From Capsicum annuum (taxonomy: Eukaryota; Streptophyta; Magnoliopsida; Solanales; Solanaceae): 64,000 bases of DNA. The position numbers and the translations under genes were made by a program. The notes below the pieces were generated by a model, which saw nothing but the letters and a program-made list of their open reading frames with translations, had not been told where the DNA came from and searched no databases. Shown one piece after another: positions 1 to 11,533 of the stretch (position 1 is the stretch's first letter; the number at the start of each line of letters is the position of its first letter). The stretch covers positions 93,706,848 through 93,770,847 of the forward strand of contig NC_061115.1 of assembly GCF_002878395.1 (NCBI RefSeq), written 5' to 3'.

Positions 1-72
1 ATGACAAGGTACTATTTCTAGAAGACATGAATTACCTATGACCCCTATCTTAGAATTAAAAGTATTTAATGT

Positions 73-560
73 ATGGGTATAGATTTCATGGGACATTTTG
101 TGAGTTCGTGTGGCATGAAGTTCATACTTGTGGATGTAGACTATGTTTTGAAGTGGGTGGAAGCAATTAATCAAGGAGTGTCACATGCTATTGTTAATGA
201 TGGAGAGTCACATTTTTACAGTCATCTATTCAAGAGTCTGCTTGAAAAATATGGTAAAAATCACAAGGTGGCAACACCTTATCATTCGCAGACTAGTGGA
301 CAAGTTGAAGTGTCCAATAGAGAAATCAAGTCCATATTGGTGAAGACTGTGAATGCGAATAGGACTGATTGGGCGAGAAAGTTATATGACGCATTATAGT
401 CTTACCGTATAGCTTATAAAACCCCCATAGGTGCTTTACCCTACCATCTCGTGTATGGAAAGGCTTGCCATTTACCAATTGAGCTTGAGCATAAGGCATT
501 ATGGATATTGAAGAAGTTGAATTTAGAGTGGAAGGATGTAGCTAAATCTACGTTGAATAT
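73..560 (+). pseudogene. Integrase core of element A (broken)
   Basis: Residues read from 73 give the integrase catalytic core of a Ty3/gypsy polyprotein. Visible blocks are GIDFMGHF, the first acidic residue in LVDVDY, the second in NDGESHF, then [20 protein letters not shown] with the third acidic residue. A TAG at 397-399 replaces the Trp expected before SYRIAYKTPIG, and the frame continues with YGKACHLPIELEHKALW to about 560. All three acidic positions are still visible, but the stop and the solo LTR at 561 prevent a full product. The same residues are found in element B at 18500-18905. Confidence 0.9.
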
Positions 561-3029
561 TGTAAGACCCCAAAATTTTTTTAGCTTAATTCAAGCTTGT
601 TAAGAGGGGTCCCAGACTTAGAAAATTCTAGCTAAGTATTAAGACTTAGTGTTATTTTATCCTTCAAAAGGTGGCAATCTTATTTTGCAACCTTTACGTC
701 CGTTAAATGTTTATATTTGAGTTAATTCATGATTTGGAATGTCAATAGGTGTTCCTGAACAAGTTTGGGATTTTTTAGACTTCGTTTGAAGAACCTTTGG
801 AATTCTAAACCAGTGAATCAACACGATCTTGACACATGACATTGACTATCGTGTTGATAAAAGTTTTCCCCAGCTCCCAGCGTCTAATTCCAGTAAACCA
901 ACATGGACTCGATGTAGCACGCTGGCTATCGTATTGATGCCAATGATGTGGTGCGTCGGCCTACACATTGATGGTTTAGTTTACAGTCTTTAAACAGCCT
1001 CATCCTCAGGGTTAATTAAGTCTTTTTCCCACGCCCTTTAGCCCCCATAACATGAAATTTAACCCTCTTTTAGTAAGTTATATTCATTCTTTCAGAAATT
1101 GCCCAAGAACATAAACCATAGGTGAATTAAATTCAAATTTAAGGCTCAAGATTCCACCGTTAATTTTCTAGAATTCACCAACTAAGCTATGTGAAGTTTC
1201 ATCCAAGGGTTCCTTCCACCCTTGGAGTCCAAGAAATTCTTTTAAAGCTTATGTAGGGTGATTTCATGATTTTCCATGATTTGAATTAAAGTGTATTCAT
1301 GATTATTACTTAATTGGGTTTCTATTTCATGATTTATTATAAGATTAAGATTCATGTAGAGTTAATTGATATGTGTCCTTTATCATGTGAGTTCATGTTG
1401 AAACTCTTGGAATTGTGTAATTGGAATTGAATGACGTTGCCTACATGTTGTTTTAATATTATGTGCATATATTATGCCCCACAAGTGATTGATAAATTGG
1501 CCATATGAGTTAAATAGCAAAATTATATCATGTTAGCATGTATGCAAGTTCATGTCAGGCAAGTGTTTTCCTGAATGCCCAAATGAATGAATGATGACTA
1601 AGTAGTTAGTTACCATGTCTCAATATTATGCCATGTATTTTAAGTTTATGTTATCGAGTCCTGGGGGTATTTAATACCCAATAATGTAGCTGCTTATCTA
1701 GAGCCATGGTCAGTCACAGTAGAATCAGTCATGTCTCGATCAGTAGAATTCAGTCAGTTACAGAACTTAGCAAAACTCAGTGAACTAAGAATCAGTCCAG
1801 CTCAGTTCAATTTAATCAAATCAGTTCAGTTAATCCATATAATCAGTAATAATTCAGTCAAGCCTAGTATGAACTAGTAAATTAGTTCAGTGTCCATTCA
1901 GTTGGGAGTAGGATTCAGCACCGGTGAACTCAAGGATTGGGGCCACCTGCCAGTAGAGGGTGTGGTCCTTAGAAGCAATCCTTACATTCCAGAACTATGT
2001 AGCCAATGTCGGTTGAGATATCTCCCTACAAGACTAGGGTTAATATATATTTCATTTGAGTTTTCCTACTAACGAGGGTTGACGAAAGAGCTTTTTGTCA
2101 AAGGAGGGTTAACTTATAGCTTGTATTTACTCGTGGAACGGTATTGACACCCTTCCAACTGGGGTTACAGGTTGTACCCCAAATCAGTTAGAGAAGCGCC
2201 ATGTCAGTTAGATGATTACTCCCTACAGTCTCAGTTTTAGATTCAATCTTAGTATGAAACTTAGTTTAGTCCTGCAGATTCAGGACTGTCAAACACAGTC
2301 ACTCAGCTCAGTACGAGACTCTGTATAGTTCCACAGAATTAAGACTATCAGATACAGTCATTTAGTTACCAATAATTCAGTATTAGTATACTCAGATATC
2401 AGTTAATCAGCATTCAGATTCAGTATTCAGTGTTATATGATCTTAGTACAGTTTACATAATCATGCATGTACTCTCATTCAGTCATACACATGATATTCA
2501 GTAAGTATTGTTCATACATATGAACCCATACATTTTAGCCTACCTCATTGAGCATACCAGCACATTCAAAGTACTGACACATACCTTTCTTTTGCGCTAT
2601 GATGTCTTGTATCATAGTTTAGATGCACGGGCTCTCGATCACCTTAGCAATTCAAATTCTCAGCTTATAGTGTTAGTGGTGAGTCCTTATAGATCGAGGA
2701 CATGATTGTTTTTAGCATCTCAGTTCATTTTCAGTAGTCGGAGTTAGTTTAGGGCTTGTCCCATTGACTCCACAGTTCACACAGTTTAGAGGCTTTTTGG
2801 ACTAGAGTATTTTCAGACAGTTGTTCAAATTTTAGTATTGATGTTCAGTTTTGGTATTATGATACTGTAAATAGTAATTATTTCTGATTTAAACCTTGTG
2901 GCTAGTTTTTTGCATATTTACCATATTATTATTTAGTTATTACAGTAGGTACCAGTCATGGGTCAGCTTGTGGTCCTTCAAGATTATGAGCACCGTGTAG
3001 CGTCTGGGGTACAAACTCAAAGCATTACA
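561..3029 (+). mobile_element. Element K: solo LTR (chromovirus type) inside A integrase
   Basis: The sequence runs from tgtaagacccc to agcattaca, with TG...CA ends, and separates two integrase segments that are contiguous in element B. The five bases before it are aatat and those after it aattc, a degraded target duplication. Internal wording near 1890-2010 matches the LTRs of element F at 30670-30800 and 37005-37120, including the stretch around gggagtaggattca, so K belongs to or near the F family. There is no internal region or second LTR, as expected for a solo LTR left by unequal recombination. No coding capacity was found. Confidence 0.8.
815..965. repeat. Palindromic-word cassette in LTR K
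   Basis: An exact 11-bp inverted pair, atcaacacgat at 817-827 and atcgtgttgat at 848-858, is followed by a third near-copy at 928-938 and further related fragments to about 965. The cassette begins about 255 bp inside the LTR. Confidence 0.7.
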
Positions 3030-3425
3030 AATTCCATAAATGAGTTGGATGAATTTTAGCTCTAGGCATATGAAAGTTCAGCACTTTACACGAAAAAGAT
3101 AAGGTCTTATCATGACCAGAAGATTGAGAAAAGGGTATTTGAAAAGGATGACCAAGTGCTACTTTACAATTCCAGGCACCATTTGTTTCCTAGTAAGCTA
3201 AAATCTAGGTGGATGGTCCATTCACTATGACAAGATTTTATCCCTATGGTTCTTTATAAATTAAAAAGAATGGTGCACACCTGTTCAAGGTAAATGGACA
3301 TAGAGTAAAGCACAATATGGGAAATATAGAAGAGGTGAAGGAACTAGCTAATAATGACCTTGATGAAGCCTGAGTAATCAAGAAAATTGCATCATGTCAC
3401 GATGTTAAATTAAGTACTACATGGG
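3030..3425 (+). pseudogene. Integrase C-terminal domain of element A
   Basis: After the solo LTR the integrase resumes with a NELDEF block, then SSALYTKKIRSYHDQKIEK, a VLLYNSR block and FPSKLKSRWM. This is the C-terminal DNA-binding part of Tat/Athila-type integrases. It contains several stops and a frameshift near 3230. The tail near 3400 (gatgttaaattaagtactacatgg, shown here in part) is followed by gggaggcaaccc, a wording also present after pol in B at about 19270. Confidence 0.8.
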
Positions 3426-4848
3426 AGGCAACCCATGAGGCTAGTTGGTGAAATCTAAGTATCCAACTTATCCACGTTGTGTGATGACATTAAATCAAGC
3501 TCTTCATGGGAGGCAACCTATGGGTTTTGTACTTATTTTAATTATAGGGTAATGTGTTTGTTCAATGTGTAGGGCTAATGAATATAGACAAAATCCAGAG
3601 AAGTTGAAAAGGTTATCATTCAAACTTTTTACGAGTCGTATCTACACTATACAAATCGTGAGTTGGATTCGTATTGGACTGGGAGAACAATTAGAATAAA
3701 ATAGTAGTTTTTGGAATGAATACAACTCCCAGTATGAGTCGTACCCTTTATGTATAGTTCATGACCAAGATTCATACCCAGTACAGAACCCAGTTAGATC
3801 CCCGGTCTATACAAGTCAAATAAATGGCCTATAAGCCTAGGTATAAGTCATATAGACCACTCATACCTCGTCTTTCTAGGGCAGATCTTGAGTTTGACCC
3901 ATCCCAGCCCTTTAATTAAAAAGGGAAAAGAAAACTGATCAGGTACCTGAGACCTTTAAATCATACCCAATGCATTTTTCACACAAATTTCAAACTAAGA
4001 ATGGAAAAATCACCTTGTTTTCAACTCAATTAACTTACCAACAACCTCAATTTGTTCCTATTTTTGTAATTTAAACTCAATATTGAGGAGTACTAAGATT
4101 GAAAACAAAAACTCATTTCTTCAAATCATCAAGTGAGTTCTGAATCTAATTCTCTCACTTTGCAAGTTGAAATGGAGTAAATGTAATATTATTAACTTGG
4201 TTTAACTAGAATTTCTACATTTCATGAAGTGCTGGGGTAATATTTATGATATTTGTGTTGAAAATTGAACATGGGGCAGAACTATGGTTTAAGAATGGAT
4301 TTTTATGTCTATGTATGTTGAAATTGTTTGATATAGTTGGAAATATAGTGTTGGATAATTTGGGAATTTCATCAGAGTTAAACTTTGAAGTTGGACTTCT
4401 ATGTTGTAGCACATACGAGGCTTCTTATGACTCGTACCCACCGGTACGAGAGTCGTAATGGGAATCATACCCCCTAAGAACATGGAAATCTAATAAATTC
4501 AAGGTTCTGTAATGGATACGACTTAACCATATGAGTCATACTAGACCATATGACTCATACATATTTATCGTACCCACCGGGGAAGAATAATAATGGAATA
4601 AAAGTTTTAGACCAGCTTACGATTGTCGATCATGAGTCGTATCCAATCAGTACAATTGTAAGGAGGATTCGTAAGTTGGCCAGTTAACAAAGGTCATGCA
4701 CTGTCTAGGATACGACTCAAGCATATGAGTCATACCCAGTGGGTACGACCAGTACCTACCACTCGTACCGAATGGAAACCAAACACATTAAACTTTAATT
4801 TTTAATTTTTCTTTGCTTAGTTACAAATATTAGTGTACTCACAGGAAA
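3426..4848. other. Post-pol untranslated region of A rich in tacgactcgta words
   Basis: No coding frame is supported here. From about 3630 to 4770 the sequence is filled with degenerate copies of a dyad word of the form tacgactcgta or tatgagtcata, for example at 3631, 3738, 4418-4458, 4512-4560, 4630 and 4710-4760. The same word family fills the U3 cassette of this element's LTR at 8765-9240. Confidence 0.65.
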
Positions 4849-6935
4849 ATGTCTCCAAAGAATGCTTCATCTTCCAAAATAGTTTCTAAAAAAGGGAACA
4901 AACAAGCACCAGTTGAGAGTGAGGAAACCAACATTTTTGGGTTTGATTCCACATCTGAAAGTAGCAGAGAAGAGTGTGATGGAATTATATCCAAGAAAGT
5001 TGCAAACAAAGAAAAGGCACCTACAAAGTCGAAGGGAAAGAAAACAATGCCACAAAAATTTAAATCACCACCACCTAGGGGACCGAGAAGAAAGAATGCA
5101 ACTATCTTTCTTCCACACACACTAGTGCTAGTTGATGATGATGAGATGAGGCTGAGTCTAGTTTAGCTGAGGTGAGTGCAGGTGATACTCAGGGTCCCGA
5201 GGTAGATGCGACCCCTATAGACAGATAGGACCCACCACTCGCATTGACCACTGCTCTAATTCCTATTATTGAATGACTAAAGGTACCTCATCATGCAGAA
5301 GACATTTAATACAAGACTGTCTCTTCTTTTAGGTGGTAAGATTAATAGAGTACTATACCTGGAGAGGAGAATGACTACTACTAGGATGGCTGAATTACCT
5401 GAGTTTTAGGAGAGATTTAAGAAATTATTCTTTAACTGGATTATGAGAGCATCGGGTAGATACAACGAGATACTTATTCATGAGTTCTATGCCACTTACA
5501 AAGGAGAACTTCAGCGGAAATATCCATAGGGTATGTTGTGGAAGGGAGGTGACCCTATTGCCTCTCTCATGATTCAAGGAGTCAGAGTTGAAATCTTTCT
5601 CTCTACTATCGGGAGATTTTTATATGGGCTAGAATATCAAGCTCTAGCCAACAACAAAGAGATGGACTACAGAATGGACAAGATGAGAAAGATCACAAAT
5701 CGAACATTGGGTACTAATAATAAAATAGAAATGTTTAGATAGATTCCTGAGAGGATAGCTGCACATGGTGATCATGCCACTTGGGTTTCAGGTGGTATCA
5801 GGGATTTATAATAAATAAAGAAGGGAACCCTGAGTTTTAAGGGTAAATCTTGGTGGACACTATCCCAACACAGGTTGTGTTCAACCATATGAGATGACGT
5901 CTTGAGCCCAGTCTGGGATGCTATGATAGCCGGTTTCATAGCAGGGTATGCATTTGATGTGGGTGACTTCTTAGCTCAAAAATTAAGAGATAAGGTAGTC
6001 GGGGGTAAAAAGACACTTCGAGCCTACCCCTGTATGATCACTCAGATATGCTTAGTTTTAGGAGTGTTAAAGATACTTGGCATTGATGAGATGATTGGGG
6101 CGTGAAGGACATTTGACATTGGGCTTATTTGGGATACAAACAATGCTTTGGTCTGACCTATATGACAGGCTATCGATGCTATGGTAGCACTATTCCTGCA
6201 AAATGATCGGACAGATACCCCTGCTCTAGCTGAGACTACTGAGGCTATACCCACATATGCATCAAGTACTTCCAGTGCCCCCACCGCCAGTCTATTTTGT
6301 CCCACTTAGGCCATGGGGTATGCCTTTCGATGTGATGCTAATCTCTCAAGTTGCTTGGACTAAAGTCGTGACCTAGTTGTCTACTCTCACTGTGAAGGTA
6401 GGTCACATAGAGGGCGGAGTATGAAGTTGGTTAGACAGGTAGTTTGAAGCACAGGATAGGCGAGTCCAAGGGTGTCTAGATGCATTTAAGTCGAGGATTA
6501 CTCTACAGTTAGGTACTGGGAAGGTGCCTAATATTGTTGATGTCCGAGCAGAGATTGTAGAGATAAAGAAGATGGTCATTGAGCTATATGAGAGGCCAGT
6601 TATTGTCAAGCCAATTATGAAGATTATGATTCCCACATTTAAAATGCCTGATATTTAGGCCATCTCGACAGATATGTATACTGAGGAGACTGAGGAAGAA
6701 AGAAAAGAAAAAGGAAGGATAGAGCTGCTAAGAAAAAGGCTAGACTCAAGATCATTTTGGATGAGGTTGATCAAGAGACGCGATTCATGGAGATGTCTAT
6801 GGGAGCTAGTGTGTCGAGAGATCTAATTCCTGATACTGAGGGGGTTGCTATTGTGACTCCGACTGTTATTAAGTTAGTCCCAGTTGTTGGGATAGTAGAT
6901 GATAAGAGTGGGACCTGACTTGAGGGGCACATATT
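4849..6935 (+). pseudogene. Extra ORF downstream of pol in A (plant transposon protein type)
   Basis: An ATG at 4849 opens 105 codons rich in Ser and Lys (MSPKNASSSKIVSKKGNK), followed across stops and frameshifts by a globular part. Recognisable pieces are LIHEFYATYKGELQ near 5475, KGKSWWTLSQHRLC near 5840, DVLSPVWDAMIAGFIAGYAFD at about 5890-5960 and AYPCMITQICLVLGV near 6020-6065. A charged, coiled-coil-like tail with ETEEERKEKGR character runs to about 6930. This arrangement resembles the family often labelled putative plant transposon protein, found as an additional ORF in Tat/Ogre-type retroelements. Its role is unknown. It is absent from the same place in B and H. I assign the family from memory of its motifs. 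Confidence 0.6.
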
Positions 6936-8593
6936 GATGTTGATTCTCTAGAACCTTGAGCGCCTAGGTATGACCCTGATCCTTACTATATTTTATTTTT
7001 ATAGCACTGAGGATAGTGCAACGTCCATAATTGGGAGTGGGGTTACCAAATATTTTGGGAGCAGTTTGAAAATTTTCAGATGTAGCTAAAATTAAAAGTC
7101 TGTTATGACTTGTAGGTTTGATGCAGGCAACTGAGATAGGGAGTAGATCAACGCGCCTATGGCAGCAGATTTTTTATTTTCGATTATGATTGATGAATTT
7201 TCAAAATTCTTTGATGTATTGAAAAGTTGTGATTCTGTTTGATTTTTATTTTTTGATTGATAAACACTGCTAACTTTTTGAAATGTTATTATGAAAAGTG
7301 GTGTTAACATTGTACTGGACGAATCAAAAATGATTGAAAATATTGAACCCCCTCAAAAAAAATTTTAATGAATTGCGTGATTTATATAGTTATATGAGAC
7401 TTTTCAGTATCTAATAATGGAATTAGGATTAGGGATAGTACAGATCGGGACAAAACAATTGCATTATTGGATAAATAGTACTTAGTAGTGTAGCCCTGTA
7501 TAGGTGTGTGTGTAAGGTTTACTGAGTTCCCGGTTGTGTTGGAATCTAAAACTTTCTCGGTTGCTATTACCAAGGTTTAGGATGGTTAAGTAGGAGATGA
7601 TCATAGGCCATTGTTGCATAAGTCCACTAGAGCCTAAAATGTCGTAACCAAAGGAATAAATCCCCTTGGCCCAAATATTTGAGCCTTTTTAGACCAATTT
7701 TTATTGTTACACCTATCACCTTCCCGTTTAACGTAAAATCAACATGTTTTTTCCCTAGTCCTCCCATGGATATTATGCACCCTCAACTCAGGCAAATTTC
7801 CTAAGTTGAGGGTTGCTATTATAGGAGGTGTATAGGAGAAAAATGAGCTTGAAGATAATGGGTAGAAGGAAAATAGTTTAAATATGGGCAGGTATGATGA
7901 AAAGAAAAGAAATAAATGTACAAGGTATAGAAAAAGAAAATGAATAAGAAAAATAAGTGCTATAAAGCAACACCTGACCCAAGAGGAATATGCTTTGAAA
8001 AAAAAAGGGACATATTAGGGTGAAAATAAAAGAAGTCAAAAGTAGTAGACCCTGAGAAGAGCGTAGTGTCTAGGAGACTGTCCTTTAAATATCCATACAT
8101 ATCATACTATCCCCAAGACTATGTTACAAGCCTAATAAAGTCCTATAGTAATCCAACTGTGACTATCTGACAACTTAGGAATAAAGCATAAGGGCAAGCC
8201 TATGGTATTTTATGCACACTGGTGATACTTTGTTGTGAGTAAGAGAGTCATTTGTTATATCTTGAATACAGTAGTATATCCATTAATAGTGAATGGGATT
8301 TCTTTGACTGTGATTGCACATGGAACGTAAAGCATGTCTATTCCCAAGTTTCTATTGCAAATGTAATGCAATTATCGGATTTCTTCATTATTCTACATGT
8401 GCTAAATTTCTATACGCAAAATTGCGAGGAAAAATTGAAAAATTAAGAGGGGAACAATAAGATTGAAATTTAATTCAAAATCACTGCCATGGGTTTGCTT
8501 GAGATCTTCATATTTAAGCATCGACTCTGTGCTAGAAATTAGTAATTTGGTTTTGTTTGCATAAGGACATGCAAAAGTGTAAGTTGAGGGTGT
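6936..8593 (+). other. 3' untranslated region of element A
   Basis: No coding frame is supported. The part at about 7600-7860 is conserved with 19850-20080 in B and with 52555-52800 (reversed) in H. The last bases, taagttgagggtgt at 8580-8593, are the likely polypurine-tract region that primes plus-strand DNA synthesis next to the 3' LTR. Confidence 0.65.
7779..7813 (+). other. Conserved stem-loop with polypurine-tract-like word (A)
   Basis: Arms accctcaactcagg (7779-7792) and cctaagttgagggt (7800-7813) pair at 13 of 14 positions around a seven-base loop. The right arm repeats the word found just before the 3' LTR, 778 bp upstream of it. Related stems occur in H at 52571-52606 and, weakened, in B at 20020-20055. 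Confidence 0.6.
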
Positions 8594-10118
8594 TGATGTG
8601 GCATAAAAACACAACACTATCGATGCTTGAAACTACAAATTTATGCATAAACTTAGGGTATTTTGTTGGATATGATGCACTGTGGTATGAATTGAAGGTA
8701 AAATAGGTCTACAATTGTACCTGAACAAAAAGAGAAGAAAAAGATCTGAAAAAGACCAACTCTGATCAGTATACAAATCAGTCTCTGAATTGTAACCAAT
8801 TGATATGACTCATATACTGAATCGTATGAATAATAGAACCAAAATACAAACTGAGAAGCCAAGTATGAGGAATATACCACTCAAGTACCCCAGTCATAAG
8901 CCAAGATACGAGTCGTATGCAAAAGTCGTGAGCATGACAAAATCTAAGCTACCATCTAGGATTTTAAGTTTCAAAGGTATACGAGTTGGAAGTCTGAGTA
9001 CGACTTGTATAGGGATGCCGTATACAAACTAGTGTTCAAGACCTGAAAAGACCAAAGTCCTAGCTGAGTACGAATGAAGGACATTAGTCGTACACCAAGG
9101 CACAATCATAAGAAGAAGTCATATGCTAAATAGAGAGTTTAATTCTTGGGTAGATCAGACACTGGAATGGATACGACAAAGAAGGGTACAACTCATAAGT
9201 TGAGGATACGAGTGAAGACCGAGTCGTACTATCTACCGACTTAACTTTAGCTTTCCCATTTTTAATAGGATTTTTATGTTATTTTGAGATACTATGAATA
9301 CCCTAGGGTTTTATATTTTATTAGGTTATGCATTGTGAAATTCTTTTATGTGCTATTACACATTATTACATACTTTACAATTGTTTTTGAGATTTTTAGG
9401 GTTTTATTCATTTAAAGACTTTGGAGTTTATTTATCTTATGCTTGTGCAATTGATTCTATGTGTTCTTCATTGATAATCATGTTTTCTTTCACAAATATA
9501 AGCAACTAATATCCTTAGCTAGGATGGTGGGAAACCTGGTGGATTAACTACGTAGAGGAAGTGTGAGACTCAATTATTCTAGGGTTTTTGCATGTATCTT
9601 AATTCATCTTCATAATAATTAGCCACAAGTAGCTGTAGTATATCGATATTGCTTGTATTTGCATCCATTTTATAACCAAGAAGCTTACAATTAGGAAAAA
9701 AGACTAAGACAGTGATACCATAGCCAAGTATAACTGAGGTCGTAGGCGATAACCTGAGACGATAACCAAGTCAAAGGGTGAAATTTATCTTCTAAGCAGT
9801 AGATAATACCTATCTTGTAGGCTTTTCATTTAGAATAATAGAATAATTGACTTGATCATAAGAAATTTAAGCAGTTGACAAGCCAGGGGGAACACAGACC
9901 TAGCTTTTGTCTCATATTTATTTCAACTCAAAAGCACTGAAGAATACTATTTACGATTGATAATGAAACCCCATATTTACTTTTCTGTACTTCTTGTGGA
10001 TTACATCAAGGCAAGCAACTATTCATATTTTCCCTATACGGTCGACCCGTTAGGTTACTATATTTCCAATCGATCGCATTATACTTCTAATTGAGGTGTA
10101 GTTTTGGGTGACATCACA
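8594..10118 (+). repeat. 3' LTR of element A
   Basis: Starts tgatgtggcata after the polypurine-tract word and ends gacatcaca. Both ends align with the LTRs of B at 11010-12457 and 20835-22277. In the U5-side half, the wording around agcaactaatatccttagctagg (near 9500, shown here in part) and the closing gaggtgtagttttgggtgacatc correspond to B. The U3 half differs: a tacgactcgta cassette replaces B's gcaggt cassette. The TATA-like tactatgaata near 9290 follows the cassette. Confidence 0.75.
8765..9240. repeat. Palindromic-word cassette in LTR of A
   Basis: Degenerate copies of one dyad word, best seen as atacgagtcgtat at 8906-8918, also near 8808, 8980, 9066, 9170 and 9205-9230. It lies 170-645 bp inside the LTR and ends about 50 bp before the TATA-like box. 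Confidence 0.7.
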
Positions 10119-10932
10119 AAGATTTAAAAACTAATCTGCACAGAACTCTCAAGTATCAAATGGAAGATAATGATCAATAAATGCCTCTTTGAAATCTTTC
10201 CAAGTAGTTGAAAGTGCGTCGATACCCCTAGATCCTTTCTAATCTTCATACTGCAATATAGCCTCCACTTTTAATTTATATGCTGCTAGCTCAATTTTCT
10301 CTTTACCTAATACAAGAATGACATGTAGATCCCATTGGATTTAATAAATAAAGTCCTATGTGTTTTCATTTAGATCTAAACTGATTAAAGTGGAAAGATC
10401 CAATTTGAGAAATCCTGCATTTGCAGACTAGCTTTCTTATCCACACCTCTAGAACCTGTAGTTAGAACAGCCTATCTTTGAGCTTATCCAGCAGCTATAC
10501 AAGTAAACAATTATATCGTATTCCTTAAATCTTGCTCAATAGCATTAATAGGTTATTCTGAGGATCCTGCTCATATTTTAGCACTTTTGGATATAGAGAA
10601 GTAGAGGAAGCTTATGATACAAATTGATCTTGAGCCTCACTTTGATTATCTTGTCTAGGTGGTGACTTGTTGGTCCTTTCTCTAGAAGCCATATATACTT
10701 GCTTACCGGTATTCCATTTTGTAACAGACATCTTTACTATAGTAAAAAAACAAATTCAATGGTTAAAAATAACTCCACCTATAACTTTAGCTCTGTAGCA
10801 TGATCTAGGATATGAAGAAAAAGAGACAACCACTGAATGTGTTTTAGCCTCCTATTTATAGATGTGGTGCACAACACACCCATAGGCAAAACTCTGTGTA
10901 GACACAACTTTGTAGACTCTATAGGATGACAT
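10119..10932 (-). pseudogene. gag of element L (minus-strand chromovirus), N-terminal part
   Basis: Reading leftward, an ATG near 10732 opens MSVTKWNTGKQVYMASRERT, a gag-like basic start. Further left, after stops, come EKIELAAYKLK and TTWKDFKEAFIDHYLPF at about 10150-10310, the hallmark of the retrotransposon gag domain. At least seven stops interrupt it. It ends abruptly at 10119, where the right end of element A begins, so A inserted here and the rest of L lies left of the window. The leader between the ATG and the primer site (10733-10932) shows no coding sense. Confidence 0.7.
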
Positions 10933-10944
10933 GCTCTGATACCA
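10933..10944 (-). promoter_or_regulatory. Primer binding site of element L (initiator tRNA-Met type)
   Basis: On the minus strand the bases read tggtatcagagc, an exact match to the complement of the 3' end of plant initiator tRNA-Met, used by most Ty3/gypsy chromoviruses. It lies four bases from the inner end of the LTR that starts at 10949. Confidence 0.85.
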
Positions 10945-10948
10945 TTTT

Positions 10949-11009
10949 TGTCATGCCTTAAATCCTACTGGGGCAAACAGAAACCCATAGCTGTAAATAC
11001 TTAAGAGCA
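10949..11009 (-). repeat. 5' LTR of element L, inner end
   Basis: Starts tgtcatgcc next to the primer site and continues only 61 bases before element B begins at 11010. The remainder is inferred to be 22283-25001 on the other side of B, because B has near-identical 5-bp flanks (gagca, gagaa). Confidence 0.65.
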
Positions 11010-11259
11010 TGATGTGATATAGAAATATAGCACTTTTAATGCTTAAAACAAAGAAAATATGCATGTTTTGAGGCGTTTTTGTTATATTTGATCTGCTTTT
11101 GGTATGTTTCATAGAAAACTATGATTTGGATGATAAGTTTGTGAAAATGGTGAAAAAGGTGTTTTGGCCACTTTTGGAGCGATTATGGATGTTTGGGATT
11201 TTTTCAACTTGATCGTGTTCAAAATATGTTCAAGAATCGAAGAAGAGCTAAAAAACTGA

Positions 11260-11480
11260 CTCCGGGCACCTACTAATTTGACCTACGGACCGCAGGTAGG
11301 ACCTATAGACTGTAGGTGCACACAGAGGGTAAAATAAAGCCAAAATCTTGAGAGATGACTTGCAGGATCTGTTCCATCCACAACCTGCGGTCTACACCTA
11401 TGCCCTTTACCAGAACGCAGGTACCACTTGTGCCCTGCCAGACAGCAGTTACAGAGAGCAGATGGCCACCGACCCTATTT
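11260..11480. repeat. Palindromic-word cassette in 5' LTR of B
   Basis: The word is best seen at 11281-11297, arms acctacgg and ccgcaggt, with related copies near 11310, 11390, 11410 and 11440. It lies 250-470 bp inside the LTR and ends about 45 bp before the TATA box. Confidence 0.7.
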
Positions 11481-11525
11481 TCTACTATTTTGTTTAGGAT
11501 TTTCTTTTAGGGTTTTCTCTTATAC

Positions 11526-11533
11526 TATAAATA
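11526..11533 (+). promoter_or_regulatory. Probable TATA box of the B LTR promoter
   Basis: TATAAATA in the 5' LTR, with TATAACTA at the same place in the 3' LTR (near 21335). Its position after U3 and just before a run matching in both LTRs fits the LTR promoter that would drive the genomic transcript. Confidence 0.5.

Larger units (their letters stand above)
1..10118 (+). mobile_element. Element A: Tat-lineage Ty3/gypsy retrotransposon, 3' part
   Basis: This is the right-hand part of a plus-strand Ty3/gypsy element whose 5' LTR, gag and most of pol lie outside the window. In order it holds an integrase core (73-560), a nested solo LTR (561-3029), the integrase C-terminal domain (3030-3425), a long untranslated stretch (3426-4848), a decayed extra ORF (4849-6935), a conserved untranslated block (7600-7860) and the 3' LTR (8594-10118). 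The integrase and the end of pol match element B (11010-22277) closely in layout and wording, so both belong to one family. The internal ORF downstream of pol is typical of the Tat lineage. It sits in the gag of element L: bases from 10119 read as minus-strand gag. The left target duplication lies outside the window. Confidence 0.8.
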
